This document shows, piece by piece, positions 26,451 through 34,704 of a DNA stretch of 64,000 bases. The stretch lies in contig CAZVOP010000009.1 of NCBI GenBank assembly GCA_964628445.1, forward strand, positions 4,424-68,423. The letters are read 5' to 3'. Position numbers and translations under genes: made by a program. The notes under the pieces were generated by a model. That model was not told where the DNA came from. It did no database searches and worked only from the letters and a program-made list of their open reading frames with translations. Origin of the DNA: JALHOQ01 sp964628445. GTDB taxonomy: Bacteria > Bdellovibrionota > Bdellovibrionia > Bdellovibrionales > UBA1609. Position 1 is the first letter of the stretch, and each line of letters begins with the position of its first letter.

Positions 26451-28145
26451 CTAATGGGACTCCGCGAGTAGTTGTCGTGCATGTTCCAGGCTGGTTTTTG
26501 AAATGGTCTCGCCCGAAATCAAGCGCGCGATTTCTTTGACCCGCTCGTCTTTGTTAAGCTGTGTAACGGTCATGCGCATCCCGCCTTTTTGCGGGGCCTT
26601 TTCGATCAAGAAGTGCTGATCGGCGAAGCTGGCCACTTGAGGAAGGTGAGTCACGCAGATCAGTTGCTGGCCTTTAGAAATGGTTTTGAGTTTGCGCCCG
26701 ACCTTCTCGGCGGTTTGCCCGCTGACGCCGGTGTCGACCTCGTCGAACAAATAGGTGCGGGGCCGGTCGCTTGAGCCGACCACGCGCTTGAGCGAGAGCA
26801 AGATCCGGCTTAATTCCCCGCCGCTGGCGACTTTTGCCAAAGGCCGCGGCTCGTCCTTTTTCGACGCTTGAATCATGAATTCGACATCGCTGATGCCGGT
26901 CATCGAGAGTTCAGCGGCCAAATTCACTTGCACGCTGAAGCCCACGCCCTTCATGTTGAGGTCGAGCAATTCGTCGTTCACTCCTTTTTCCAAGAGGTGC
27001 GCGCCGTTCTTACGCCGTTCGTGCAATTCGTTCGCGAGCTTCTTCAAAGATTTTTGAATTTTGCCGCGTTCTTCATTCAGTCCGCGCATGCTCTCGTCAA
27101 ATTTTTCTAGCGATTCGATTTCCTCTGTGATTTCTTTATGCGCTTTCAGGATCTCGTCGACGCCCTTGCCGAATTTCTTTTGCAACTTGCGCAAGGAATT
27201 TAAGCGCTCTTCGAGCTGATTCAGCTCTTCGGGATCGGCATCCAGATTTTTCCCATAATCGCGCAGCTCGAAGATCGCGTCTTCTAATAAAGTTTTGGCT
27301 TCATGCAAAGGAGCAAGTTTTTGCGCAAGTACCGGATCGACGGACGTCAATTCGCCGGCGCGCTGAAGAACTTGGTGCAAAGCGACCATCACCGCGTCGT
27401 CATTGGAATAAAGCGATTCAACGCTTTGTGAGACAAATTCGATCAAGCGGGTCGAATTGCGCATGCGCGAAACTTTAGTTTCGATCTCTTCGTCTTCGCC
27501 GGGCTGAAGACCCAAGGCTTCGATTTCATCGCGCTGGAATCTTAAGAAGTCCAAGCGTTGCTCGCGCGAACGGTTCGCGTCTTCAAGCCTTGAGATCTCG
27601 GCGATGACCGCCTTTAATTTCTCGAATTGTTTTTCAAAATCCACGCGCAAGGTCCATGTGCCCGCGTATTGATCGAGAACTTCCAAGTGATAGGTCTTCG
27701 ATTGCAGATGGCGGTTGTCATGCTGGCCGGTCATCTCGATCAACGGAGTGGTCCGTCCGGTCAAGGTGATCAGCGGTGCGACGATGGAACGCAAAGAAGA
27801 TAGCGGGCTTAGGGCGCCGTTCAGGTAGACTTTGCCTTTTCCGCCGGTCGCGATAATGCGGCGAACGACCAAGGTCTCATCGGTCACATCGAGGCCGAGC
27901 TCTTCAAGCTGTTCCAAAACGTCCGGGCGCTCGGTCAAATCGAAGTAACCTTCGATCACCGCCGATTCGACACCGCTGCGCACGACATCGGCCTCGGCCT
28001 TTTCGCCCATCATTAAGCTTAAGGATTTCAGCAGTACGGATTTACCGGCGCCGGTTTCGCCGCTCAGCACATTGAGACCTGAGCCGAAATTCAGCGACAG
28101 ATTCTCGATGATCGCGAAGTTTTTGACTTTGAGTTCGATCAGCAT
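26451..28145 (-). CDS. recN: RecN, DNA double-strand-break repair ATPase
   Basis: RecN is an SMC-like ATPase that gathers broken DNA ends for recombination repair. The start MLIELKVKNFAIIEN gives the standard RecN N-terminus and 564 residues; the 35-codon upstream extension overlaps nadK and is rejected. Walker A is GETGAGKS (29-36), the ABC signature is KVASGGELSRILLSLK, and Walker B is TYLFDEVDTGVSG. Between them lie two long coiled-coil arms (about 160-220 and 280-390), shorter than in SMC proteins. It starts 2 nt after nadK. The nadK-recN neighbourhood is widely conserved. Confidence 0.95.
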   Translation of the reverse strand: MLIELKVKNFAIIENLSLNFGSGLNVLSGETGAGKSVLLKSLSLMMGEKAEADVVRSGVESAVIEGYFDLTERPDVLEQLEELGLDVTDETLVVRRIIATGGKGKVYLNGALSPLSSLRSIVAPLITLTGRTTPLIEMTGQHDNRHLQSKTYHLEVLDQYAGTWTLRVDFEKQFEKLKAVIAEISRLEDANRSREQRLDFLRFQRDEIEALGLQPGEDEEIETKVSRMRNSTRLIEFVSQSVESLYSNDDAVMVALHQVLQRAGELTSVDPVLAQKLAPLHEAKTLLEDAIFELRDYGKNLDADPEELNQLEERLNSLRKLQKKFGKGVDEILKAHKEITEEIESLEKFDESMRGLNEERGKIQKSLKKLANELHERRKNGAHLLEKGVNDELLDLNMKGVGFSVQVNLAAELSMTGISDVEFMIQASKKDEPRPLAKVASGGELSRILLSLKRVVGSSDRPRTYLFDEVDTGVSGQTAEKVGRKLKTISKGQQLICVTHLPQVASFADQHFLIEKAPQKGGMRMTVTQLNKDERVKEIARLISGETISKTSLEHARQLLAESH

Positions 28146-28147
28146 GA

Positions 28148-29035
28148 TTAGGCCCTCTCCCCGAATTTCAGTTTCTCTTTCAAGAGGCTGAAAAAATTGT
28201 GCCCGGGCTTGCGTAAGAATAAATGATCGCAGGTGTGGCGCTCGACCCAAACTTCGTCAGTCGGTCCGATCTTCGCTTTTTTGATTCCGTCGACCGTGAT
28301 GACCGCGCGGTTCTTGGTGCCATAGATCGCGAATTGAATCTTGCGATTGTCGGGAAAGATAAACGGACGGCTGGTCAGGCTGTGCGGGCAAATGGGTGTG
28401 ACCACCAAGGCTTCCACTTCGGGGTGCAGAATGGGCCCGCCGGCAGCTAGATTGTAAGCGGTCGATCCGGTTGGAGTCGCGATGATCAAACCGTCGGCCT
28501 TGATCGTGGTGATCGGCAGGCGGTCGATGGTGATCGAGATGTGAATGAGATGGCTTAAGGGCCCGCGCTCAATAACCAAATCGTTCAGCGCCGCGAATTC
28601 AGAGCGGAGTTTCGAGTCGTTTCGCACCTGCACGCTGATCATCGAGCGTGATTTCATCTCGAGCTGGCCGGTTAACGCCAGGTCCACCATTTCAAATAAG
28701 TCTTGTTTTCTGGTGACGGTCAAAAAGCCGAGCCCGCCCATATTCACGCCGAGCACGGGAACACGTTCGCCTTGCAACATGCGCACGGCCTCAAGATAAG
28801 TGCCGTCGCCGCCGAGTACGATCACCAATTGGATGGGGGTGCCGGATTTCATGCGCTTGGCACCCTCGATTTTTTGCTCAGGGTGCGAGAACACCATGAT
28901 CTTGCGCTCTTTAAGCCATAGCGAAAGCTCGCGCGCCAAGGCCAGCGCGGTTGGAGTTCCACGCCGGTAAACGATCACCACGCTTTTGATTTTCTCTTTA
29001 TAAATCGCGGTGCGTGAAGCGGTCTTTTTTGTCAT
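28148..29035 (-). CDS. nadK: NAD kinase
   Basis: NadK phosphorylates NAD to NADP with ATP or polyphosphate. The 295-residue product (ATG at 29035, overlapping the upstream stop as TGATG) has the phosphate-binding GGDGT at 75-79, the catalytic ALNDLVIERG block, and the glycine-rich ADGLIIATPTGSTAYNLAAGGPI stretch typical of the family. A TTG one codon earlier is not needed. Coupling to recN downstream and oligopeptidase upstream suggests one housekeeping operon. Confidence 0.94.
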   Translation of the reverse strand: MTKKTASRTAIYKEKIKSVVIVYRRGTPTALALARELSLWLKERKIMVFSHPEQKIEGAKRMKSGTPIQLVIVLGGDGTYLEAVRMLQGERVPVLGVNMGGLGFLTVTRKQDLFEMVDLALTGQLEMKSRSMISVQVRNDSKLRSEFAALNDLVIERGPLSHLIHISITIDRLPITTIKADGLIIATPTGSTAYNLAAGGPILHPEVEALVVTPICPHSLTSRPFIFPDNRKIQFAIYGTKNRAVITVDGIKKAKIGPTDEVWVERHTCDHLFLRKPGHNFFSLLKEKLKFGERA

Positions 29036-31068
29036 CAAATTTCAAGCAATCCATCGCGCCGGAGCAAAGCCTCCGGATCGGGCGAGCGTCCACGAAATTT
29101 TTCGTAGAGCCGCATAGGATGGTCGCTGCCCCCCTTGGATAAAATAAACTCTTCGAATTTCCCCGCCGTTTCGGGATGGAAAATTCCCTTCTCTTTAAAG
29201 AGCTCAAAGGCATCCGCATCCAGCGCTTCAGCCCATTTGTAACTGTAGTACCCCGAGGCGTATCCGCCACCAAAAATATGTGAGAAAGAAGCGGAAATAT
29301 TGGTTCCCGGCACCTTGGCCATCAGTTGAGTGGCCTGCGTCACGCGCTCTTCAAACTCAGCAACGCTTTGGCCCGTCTTGGGCGGATCCATAAACCAGGC
29401 CATGTCCAAAAGGGCAAAGTTGAGCTGACGGATAATATGGTAGCCCACCAAAAACTTTTGCGACTTTTTGAGCTGATTCATCAGCTCCATCGGCAGCAGC
29501 TCGCCGGTTTTATAGTGATGGGCGAAAAGTTTAAGCGACTCTTCTTCTTCTGCCCAGTTCTCTAGGATTTGCGAGGGAAGCTCGACAAAATCGAGATAGA
29601 CATTGGTTCCCGCAAGCGAGCGGAATTCCACTTGGCTGAGCAAGCTGTGCAGCGAATGCCCGAATTCATGGAACAGGGTCAGCACTTCGTCGAAGTTCAG
29701 TAGCGACGGGTTTCCGGCCGAGGGCTTGGTGAAATTGCAAACGATGCTCACATGCGGGCGGCGGATTTGTCCGCGAAAAAAGCCCTGCTCGTAAAAGTTC
29801 GTCATCCAAGCGCCCTGGGATTTGCTCTCGCGCGGAAAAAAATCGGCGTAAAAAAGACCGACGAATTCTTTGCCGTCATTGTCTTTATGAACTTCGTAAA
29901 CTTTCACGTCTTCGTGGTAGACGGGATACTCTTTGCTCTCGCTGAACTTCAAACCGAATAAGCGGCGGGCATGTTCGAACACGCCTTGAATGACATTTTC
30001 CAGCTTGAAGTAGGGCCGTAAAGCCTCTTCGTCGAAATCGTATTTTTTCTCTTTCAATTTCTCCGCGTAAAACCAGAAGTCCCAGGGTTGAATGGAACTC
30101 GGACCGCCGAGTTCGTCGCTCATTTTTTGCACTTCTTCAACTTCTTTGAGTGCGGTCGGCTTCGCCGACTTCAGAAGTTTGTTTAAGAAGCTCATCACTT
30201 GTTCAGGCGTCTCGGCCATGCGCAATTGAAGCGCGTAATCGGCGTAGGATTTCGCACCCAGCAGTTGAGCCTTTTCTTTCATCAGATTCACCATCTCCAG
30301 GATGGTGGGCTGATTGTCATAGGGCCCGCCGAATGAGCGGCTGACATAAGCGCGGTACAATTTTTCGCGAAGCGCGCGGTTTTGCGAGAACCTTAAAAAC
30401 GGAAGATAAAACGGCATATGTAAGGTGATCAGCCAATCGCTTGGCCGCTTTTTCTCTTCCGCCGCCTGTTTAGCCATAGCCTTTAAAGTCGGGGTCAGGC
30501 CGGCAAGCTCATGTTCGTCGGTGATCCACATCTCAAAATCGTTGGTGGCCTTCAAAACGTTTTCACGGAACTTGGGCGTGAGCTGGCTTAAGCGTTCATC
30601 CATCGCGCGAAGCTTTGTTTTCTGCTCTTCGCTCAGGCCGGCACCGCTGCGTTCAAAATCACGGTAGGTCTTTTCAACCAAGCGCAACTGCTCAGGCGTA
30701 AAGCTCAACTTCATGCGGCCTTCAAACACTTCACGCACTTGCGCGAAGATCTGGGAATCAAGCAAGATGTCATTGGCGAATGAGGCGACTTTCGGGCCCA
30801 TCTCCATCGACAAGGCTTGAAGCTTTTCGCTCGAGTGCGCGCCAAGCAAATTATTGAAGAGGGTGAATACAAATTCGAGCTCTTCGGTCGAGCTCTCTAA
30901 ACCTCTAAACGTATTGTCGAAGGATGCGGGGTGGCTCTTGATCTCTTGGAGCCGCTTTTGCCCATGCTTGATCGCATGATCCAGAGCTTCAGGAAAATGC
31001 TCCGGTTTAATCTCATTAAAAGGGACCGCGAAGTGCTTAAGTTTCGAAGGCTCGAGTAGTGGATTCAT
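29035..31068 (-). CDS. M3 family oligopeptidase (oligopeptidase A-like)
   Basis: The 677-residue, signal-less protein is a cytoplasmic zinc endopeptidase of family M3 (thimet oligopeptidase fold), which degrades short peptides such as cleaved signal peptides. The zinc motif HEFGHSLHSLL starts at His467 (HExxH), and a third ligand Glu is expected in the ELPSQILENWAEE stretch about 25 residues on, a good match to OpdA/PrlC. The near-C-terminal block FGGGYASGYYSYKWAEALDADAF is also family-typical. The length matches E. coli OpdA (680). It is first in the operon with nadK and recN. Confidence 0.92.
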   Translation of the reverse strand: MNPLLEPSKLKHFAVPFNEIKPEHFPEALDHAIKHGQKRLQEIKSHPASFDNTFRGLESSTEELEFVFTLFNNLLGAHSSEKLQALSMEMGPKVASFANDILLDSQIFAQVREVFEGRMKLSFTPEQLRLVEKTYRDFERSGAGLSEEQKTKLRAMDERLSQLTPKFRENVLKATNDFEMWITDEHELAGLTPTLKAMAKQAAEEKKRPSDWLITLHMPFYLPFLRFSQNRALREKLYRAYVSRSFGGPYDNQPTILEMVNLMKEKAQLLGAKSYADYALQLRMAETPEQVMSFLNKLLKSAKPTALKEVEEVQKMSDELGGPSSIQPWDFWFYAEKLKEKKYDFDEEALRPYFKLENVIQGVFEHARRLFGLKFSESKEYPVYHEDVKVYEVHKDNDGKEFVGLFYADFFPRESKSQGAWMTNFYEQGFFRGQIRRPHVSIVCNFTKPSAGNPSLLNFDEVLTLFHEFGHSLHSLLSQVEFRSLAGTNVYLDFVELPSQILENWAEEEESLKLFAHHYKTGELLPMELMNQLKKSQKFLVGYHIIRQLNFALLDMAWFMDPPKTGQSVAEFEERVTQATQLMAKVPGTNISASFSHIFGGGYASGYYSYKWAEALDADAFELFKEKGIFHPETAGKFEEFILSKGGSDHPMRLYEKFRGRSPDPEALLRRDGLLEI

Positions 31069-31113
31069 CAGGCTGATGTATCATACTCAGAGCCTTCGAT
31101 CAGCTATTTAGTA

Positions 31114-31548
31114 CTAGTAGACGAGTTGGCACATCATCTGGCCGTAACCAACTTGTACCGGAACATAGTAGTGGCCGGGATACATTGCGTTAGCTTGTTC
31201 GCAACCGGTTTGTTGGCCGTACTGTTGACCATACTGTCCAGGGTACTGTCCAGGATATTGGCCGATACCAGTTTGACCGCCGTAGATCATCGTGCCGATT
31301 TGGCAGGGCTGATTGGTGTACGGGTTGATTCCGGTGGTGCAGGTCATCTGACCGGTTTGTCCGCCGTAGATCGTCGTACCGATTTGGCAGGGCTGATTGG
31401 TGTACGGGTTCATCCCGGTAGTACAGGTCATGTAACCAGCACCGACTGCAGCGACGGAGTTTGATTTACTCTTCTTGCCGCATGCGCCGATTCCAACCAT
31501 CATCACCGACAAAACGGCTACTTTGGCTAAAAGACTAAGTGATTTCAC
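31114..31548 (-). CDS. Small repeat-containing lipoprotein
   Basis: It starts at GTG with GAGGAG 7 nt upstream. The 144-residue product has a lipoprotein signal ending in lipobox GIGAC, then a basic linker GKKSKS. It contains two tandem copies of a 28-residue unit (MTCTTGxNPYTNQPCQIGT then IYGGQTG), each with two Cys, then a PGQY/GQQY-rich segment and a Cys-containing tail. The pattern suggests a small disulfide-rich surface or periplasmic protein. The neighbour at 31656 shares the signal, the CGKKS start and a Gln/Tyr/Cys-rich body. No known domain. Confidence 0.78.
   Translation of the reverse strand: MKSLSLLAKVAVLSVMMVGIGACGKKSKSNSVAAVGAGYMTCTTGMNPYTNQPCQIGTTIYGGQTGQMTCTTGINPYTNQPCQIGTMIYGGQTGIGQYPGQYPGQYGQQYGQQTGCEQANAMYPGHYYVPVQVGYGQMMCQLVY
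31268..31435. repeat. Two tandem 84-bp repeats inside lipoprotein gene
   Basis: Units 31268-31351 and 31352-31435 are near-identical and encode the 28-residue Cys-containing repeat. Most differences are single-base, so the duplication looks recent, and copy number may vary between strains. Confidence 0.85.
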
Positions 31549-31655
31549 AAAAAACTCCTCGTTATATTCGTTCGTTTAATTTCTAATTCTAAAACCTAAA
31601 TCAAATTCGCTTACAAAACATTCGCCAGGAGTTATCCGGGCGAGATTCGCGGATA

Positions 31656-32204
31656 CTAGAAGCAGATCCCGATTGAACCCCATGAGCCACCGAAGTCGAT
31701 CGAGGTGCCGCAACCTGAACCCGAGTACGGGGGGTATGCGTAGTAGTAGTCATATCCGTAGTCGTAGTAGTCACCGTAGTTGTACGAGCTGTAGTTCTGC
31801 TGTTGTTGGAGCAAGTCGTAACGTACGCAAACATACTGACCTTGCAAGATCATCGGCACATACGGAATTCCGTATTGGATGGCGTACTGTTGGCAGCTGG
31901 TCCGCGGAACCTGTCCGTACTGATACTGAGTCGGATAACCAGGATTCGTGGGCAAAAGATATTGTCCCGGGGTGCAAGCTTGTTGCTGACCCATCTGGTT
32001 TACGTAGACTCCGTTGGCCGGGCAAAGTGTTTGGCCAGTAGCCGAGCACGGTTGGCCGATCGCATTTACGTAAGTGTATCCGTTATAGTTACAAGCTCCA
32101 GCAGCGGCAGCTGCGCTTCCATTACTCTTCTTACCGCAAGCGCTTAGTGCCATTGCCGCGAGGACAATCAGCGCTGCGTTTGCGATGTAGTTAACTGCTT
32201 TCAT
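31656..32204 (-). CDS. Small Tyr/Gln-rich lipoprotein
   Basis: The 182-residue product has a strong GGGAGGG ribosome site 6 nt before the ATG and a lipoprotein signal with lipobox LSAC followed by GKKSNG. An Ala run and a Cys-containing region with two NxxGQPC / NQMGQQQAC-like units precede a Gln/Tyr-rich tail (DYYDYGYDYYYAYPPY) and a Gly/Cys C-terminus. The shared start and composition make it a paralogue of the lipoprotein at 31114. A short hairpin (GGGCG-GTAA-CGCCC, 32234-32247) lies in its leader. The low-complexity tail suggests a surface-exposed, flexible protein. Function unknown. Confidence 0.77.
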   Translation of the reverse strand: MKAVNYIANAALIVLAAMALSACGKKSNGSAAAAAGACNYNGYTYVNAIGQPCSATGQTLCPANGVYVNQMGQQQACTPGQYLLPTNPGYPTQYQYGQVPRTSCQQYAIQYGIPYVPMILQGQYVCVRYDLLQQQQNYSSYNYGDYYDYGYDYYYAYPPYSGSGCGTSIDFGGSWGSIGICF

Positions 32205-32565
32205 AAAAATCCCTCCCGTTAATAAACCATTTGGGCGTTACCGCCCTCGATAGGATGTATTCCAAGGTTTGTGCCAAGCCGTGTAATTAATATAGGGCCA
32301 TTAGGGCGATTTTAGAGGGGGTAGGCGCCCAAAATGGGCATGGCCAAGAAGGTGTCCAATCTTATGAAGGTCATAAAAATCAATAAAAACCTAATGATTT
32401 CAATAATATGCCTAAATGGTGTGCACTCACTTTGTACACCGGCTCAAAAGCGTCCCTCAGGATTGACCACAATGTAGATGGTTTGGGGACCTGTTTTCGA
32501 GCTGGGAAGCCCTATACTTGAACCGAATTGCCAACTTATGCATCATACCTATTAGGGGGTAGTGC
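32205..32565. other. Divergent intergenic region
   Basis: This 361-bp gap lies between the minus-strand lipoproteins and the plus-strand AMIN-like gene and should carry promoters for both. It holds the GNRA-loop hairpin in the lipoprotein leader and an AT-rich middle (32360-32420). Before the AMIN-like gene are a TTGAAC box at 32518 and AT-rich sequence near 32540-32550, only a weak promoter match. I saw no gene or convincing RNA. Confidence 0.5.
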
Positions 32566-33108
32566 ATGCGAAAGACAATCGGGCTGGTTTTGTGTCTTAT
32601 ATATTTGCCGATTTCGGGGTGGGCAGCCTCTCCTTATAAGCGGTCCCTGGTGAACAAGAAGAACGTGTATATGCGTGACGGCGTTTTTACCGGGGGTAAG
32701 GCCGGTGAAGGGGCCTCGCTTCTGGGCATGCGCCGGGCCTTTTCAGGTAAGGCTAAAATCGAGCGCGTAATCGTGGATCTTGGCGACGGTGAAATGAAGC
32801 CCGCGGGCGACGAACTTGGTTATTTCCAGGTGAGCCTGGATTCTAAAAATAACCGCGTGGTCCTTGATGTGGCTCAGCTCAAATCTTCTAAAATTTCCGA
32901 GCAACAAGTTAAAGACCTTTTTCGTAAGAGTGCTTACGTCTCAAATGTCTCGCTGACTTTGGATCCGGAAGATAAAGCCGGCACCATGGTGTTGCAATTG
33001 AAGCGGCCGATGAAGCTTGAGGTTTTCCAACTTCACGATCGGTCCAAACCGGGCCGGATCGTGATGGATCTCACGCCCGTGGCGCCAGCCCCGAAGAGAG
33101 TGCGGTAA
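32566..33108 (+). CDS. Exported AMIN-like domain protein
   Basis: A GGGGG ribosome site lies 7 nt before the ATG. The 180-residue product has a Sec signal peptide (MRKTIGLVLCLIYLPISGWAA) and a beta-rich domain with FQVSLDSKNNRVVLDVAQLK early and KLEVFQLHDRSKPGRIVMDLTP near the end. This is the pattern of AMIN domains, which bind peptidoglycan or target amidases and secretins to the envelope. It is followed after 6 nt by a GTG-started outer-membrane barrel, so the two are probably co-expressed. No enzymatic domain is attached. Confidence 0.72.
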   Translation: MRKTIGLVLCLIYLPISGWAASPYKRSLVNKKNVYMRDGVFTGGKAGEGASLLGMRRAFSGKAKIERVIVDLGDGEMKPAGDELGYFQVSLDSKNNRVVLDVAQLKSSKISEQQVKDLFRKSAYVSNVSLTLDPEDKAGTMVLQLKRPMKLEVFQLHDRSKPGRIVMDLTPVAPAPKRVR

Positions 33109-33114
33109 GCCTTA

Positions 33115-33876
33115 GTGCGTGTCCTGGCCGTTGTCCTTATATATATGCTGAGCGCGCCGTTCGCGGAAGCCCGAATTTTTGATTATAAAGATTCGGCGCT
33201 GGCGGCTTATATGCGCGGGACCGGCGGACTGTCATCAGTTAAACAAGATGCATTTGGTAACTCGAGCGGCAGCGGCACCTCGGTCGACGGCTCATCGAAA
33301 TTAGATTACGGCGGCGAAGTGGGGATGATGCTCGGCTTCGGGCAGAACTTGCATATGCGGCTCGGCATCGAAATGATCCAACATCAAACGGTATCGGGGA
33401 CGGGAAGCAGCCCTTCGGGCGTCGAGCGTTTCAAACTTGAGTCTTCGGTTTTCGTATTTAATCCCAACGTCACATTCGAATATGTTTACAAGACGATCAG
33501 CGGATTTCGTTTCTACACCGCCATCGGCGCGGGCCTTGCGGACGTCACCGTCGAAAACCGCTACACGATGTCCGCGTCAACGGATCTCAGTGTGCCAAGC
33601 TATAACGAAAAACTTCAAGGCTCGGGAGTTTCCGGTCACGCGCTTGTCGGGATGGAAACCTTATTCGTCGACAACGTGACGTTCGCATTGGACCTGGGCT
33701 ACCGCTACATGCCTATTTCAAGTTTCAAATACAAAGGCGACGTGAATAACTTCGTGGCACCCACCGGTGCAAGCAAAGGCGCCGAAGCCCTAAATGCCGA
33801 CGGCAACAAACGCGCGCTGGATTTGGGCGGAGTGATCGTCGGCGCCTCGTTTCGCTTCTATCTTAATTTCTTGTAG
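33115..33876 (+). CDS. Outer-membrane beta-barrel protein
   Basis: The 253-residue product (GTG start) has a signal peptide ending near APFAEA and a small barrel body with alternating aromatic strands: GGEVGMMLGFGQNLHMRLGIEM, VTFEYVYKTISGFRFYTAIGAG and FALDLGYRYMPISSF. The C-terminus VIVGASFRFYLNFL fits an outer-membrane assembly signal although it ends in Leu. It resembles OmpA/OmpW-type 8-strand barrels in size. Function unknown. Its position after the AMIN-like gene suggests a joint envelope role. Confidence 0.72.
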   Translation: MRVLAVVLIYMLSAPFAEARIFDYKDSALAAYMRGTGGLSSVKQDAFGNSSGSGTSVDGSSKLDYGGEVGMMLGFGQNLHMRLGIEMIQHQTVSGTGSSPSGVERFKLESSVFVFNPNVTFEYVYKTISGFRFYTAIGAGLADVTVENRYTMSASTDLSVPSYNEKLQGSGVSGHALVGMETLFVDNVTFALDLGYRYMPISSFKYKGDVNNFVAPTGASKGAEALNADGNKRALDLGGVIVGASFRFYLNFL

Positions 33877-33902
33877 AAAAAAATCTCTCTTCTTAATGCA
33901 CC

Positions 33903-33928
33903 CTTCACGCGCGCGGATGCGCGTGAAG
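33903..33928. repeat. Perfect 10-bp hairpin, REP- or terminator-like
   Basis: CTTCACGCGC (33903-33912) pairs with GCGCGTGAAG (33919-33928) around GCGGAT. It lies 27 nt after the barrel gene and about 110 nt before a RAYT gene. No T-run follows, so it could stabilise the 3' end of the message or be a REP-type palindrome recognised by the adjacent transposase. Confidence 0.55.
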
Positions 33929-34041
33929 CAACCCTCTCACGGACGGAAAGGAACCGCGAATAAAGATCTACCGAGAAATAAAAAATCTTCAATATAAAAT
34001 CCGTTCTTGATTCGGCAATGATTTAAAAATAAAACCTCGAC

Positions 34042-34698
34042 ATGCGCAAACCCAAGCAACTCGAATTCAAAAAAGTAAAAGGCTGGGGCGGCCAGCGCAA
34101 AGGGGCGGGCCGCAAGAACCAATCCAGCCGCGTGAATCACATGGAGCGCGCGAAAGTGAATTTCAAAAAGCCGCTCATGATCACCATGAAACTTAAAGAC
34201 GGCCTGCGCGGTCTTCGCAACAAGTCTATGCTTGAGAAATTTACTGAATGCGCCGCGGGCGTAAAACCATTCGGCTTGCATGTGCTGCACTTTTCGATCG
34301 AAACGAATCACCTGCATATCCTTGTCGAAGCTCGGGATAACGAATCGCTCGCAAACGGGATGAGATCGCTGGGTTGCCGCCTAGGGAAGGCCATCAGGAA
34401 AATGCTCGGCGGTCGTGGTGGAGTATTCAATGGACGCTATCATCTGCGTTTATTGGCGACGCCTACGGAAGTGAAGCGTGGCTTGGCGTACGTACTTTTA
34501 AATCAAGCGAAGCATGCGAAATTAATCCCGCATGTGGATGATTATTCGTCGGCGAGACACTTTAAAGACTGGCGGGCGCTCTTGGCGCGAAAGATTGGGC
34601 CGATCTTGGGGGATTGGAAAGGGGTCGCTTTGCCGGCTTACTTGTCTCATCCGCGTTCATGGCTGGCCCAACAGGGTTGGCGGCGCGCGCTGGCCTAG
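34042..34698 (+). CDS. RAYT / Y1-type transposase-like protein
   Basis: The 218-residue product begins with a basic segment (MRKPKQLEFKKVKGWGGQRKGAGRKN) seen in a branch of REP-associated tyrosine transposases. The HUH-type site is HFSIETNHLHILVEA (about residues 90-104), where His-x-His binds metal. A later LAYVLLNQAKH stretch is where the catalytic Tyr is expected. Such proteins nick and move short palindromic REP sequences rather than themselves. A perfect palindrome lies upstream at 33903-33928. No ribosome site is evident. It ends 6 nt before the convergent acyl-CoA synthetase gene. Confidence 0.78.
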   Translation: MRKPKQLEFKKVKGWGGQRKGAGRKNQSSRVNHMERAKVNFKKPLMITMKLKDGLRGLRNKSMLEKFTECAAGVKPFGLHVLHFSIETNHLHILVEARDNESLANGMRSLGCRLGKAIRKMLGGRGGVFNGRYHLRLLATPTEVKRGLAYVLLNQAKHAKLIPHVDDYSSARHFKDWRALLARKIGPILGDWKGVALPAYLSHPRSWLAQQGWRRALA

Positions 34699-34704
34699 CT
34701 GAAG

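Noticed and set aside
31268..31435. CRISPR-like repeat
   Set aside because: The two units are directly adjacent without spacers and lie in frame inside a coding sequence.
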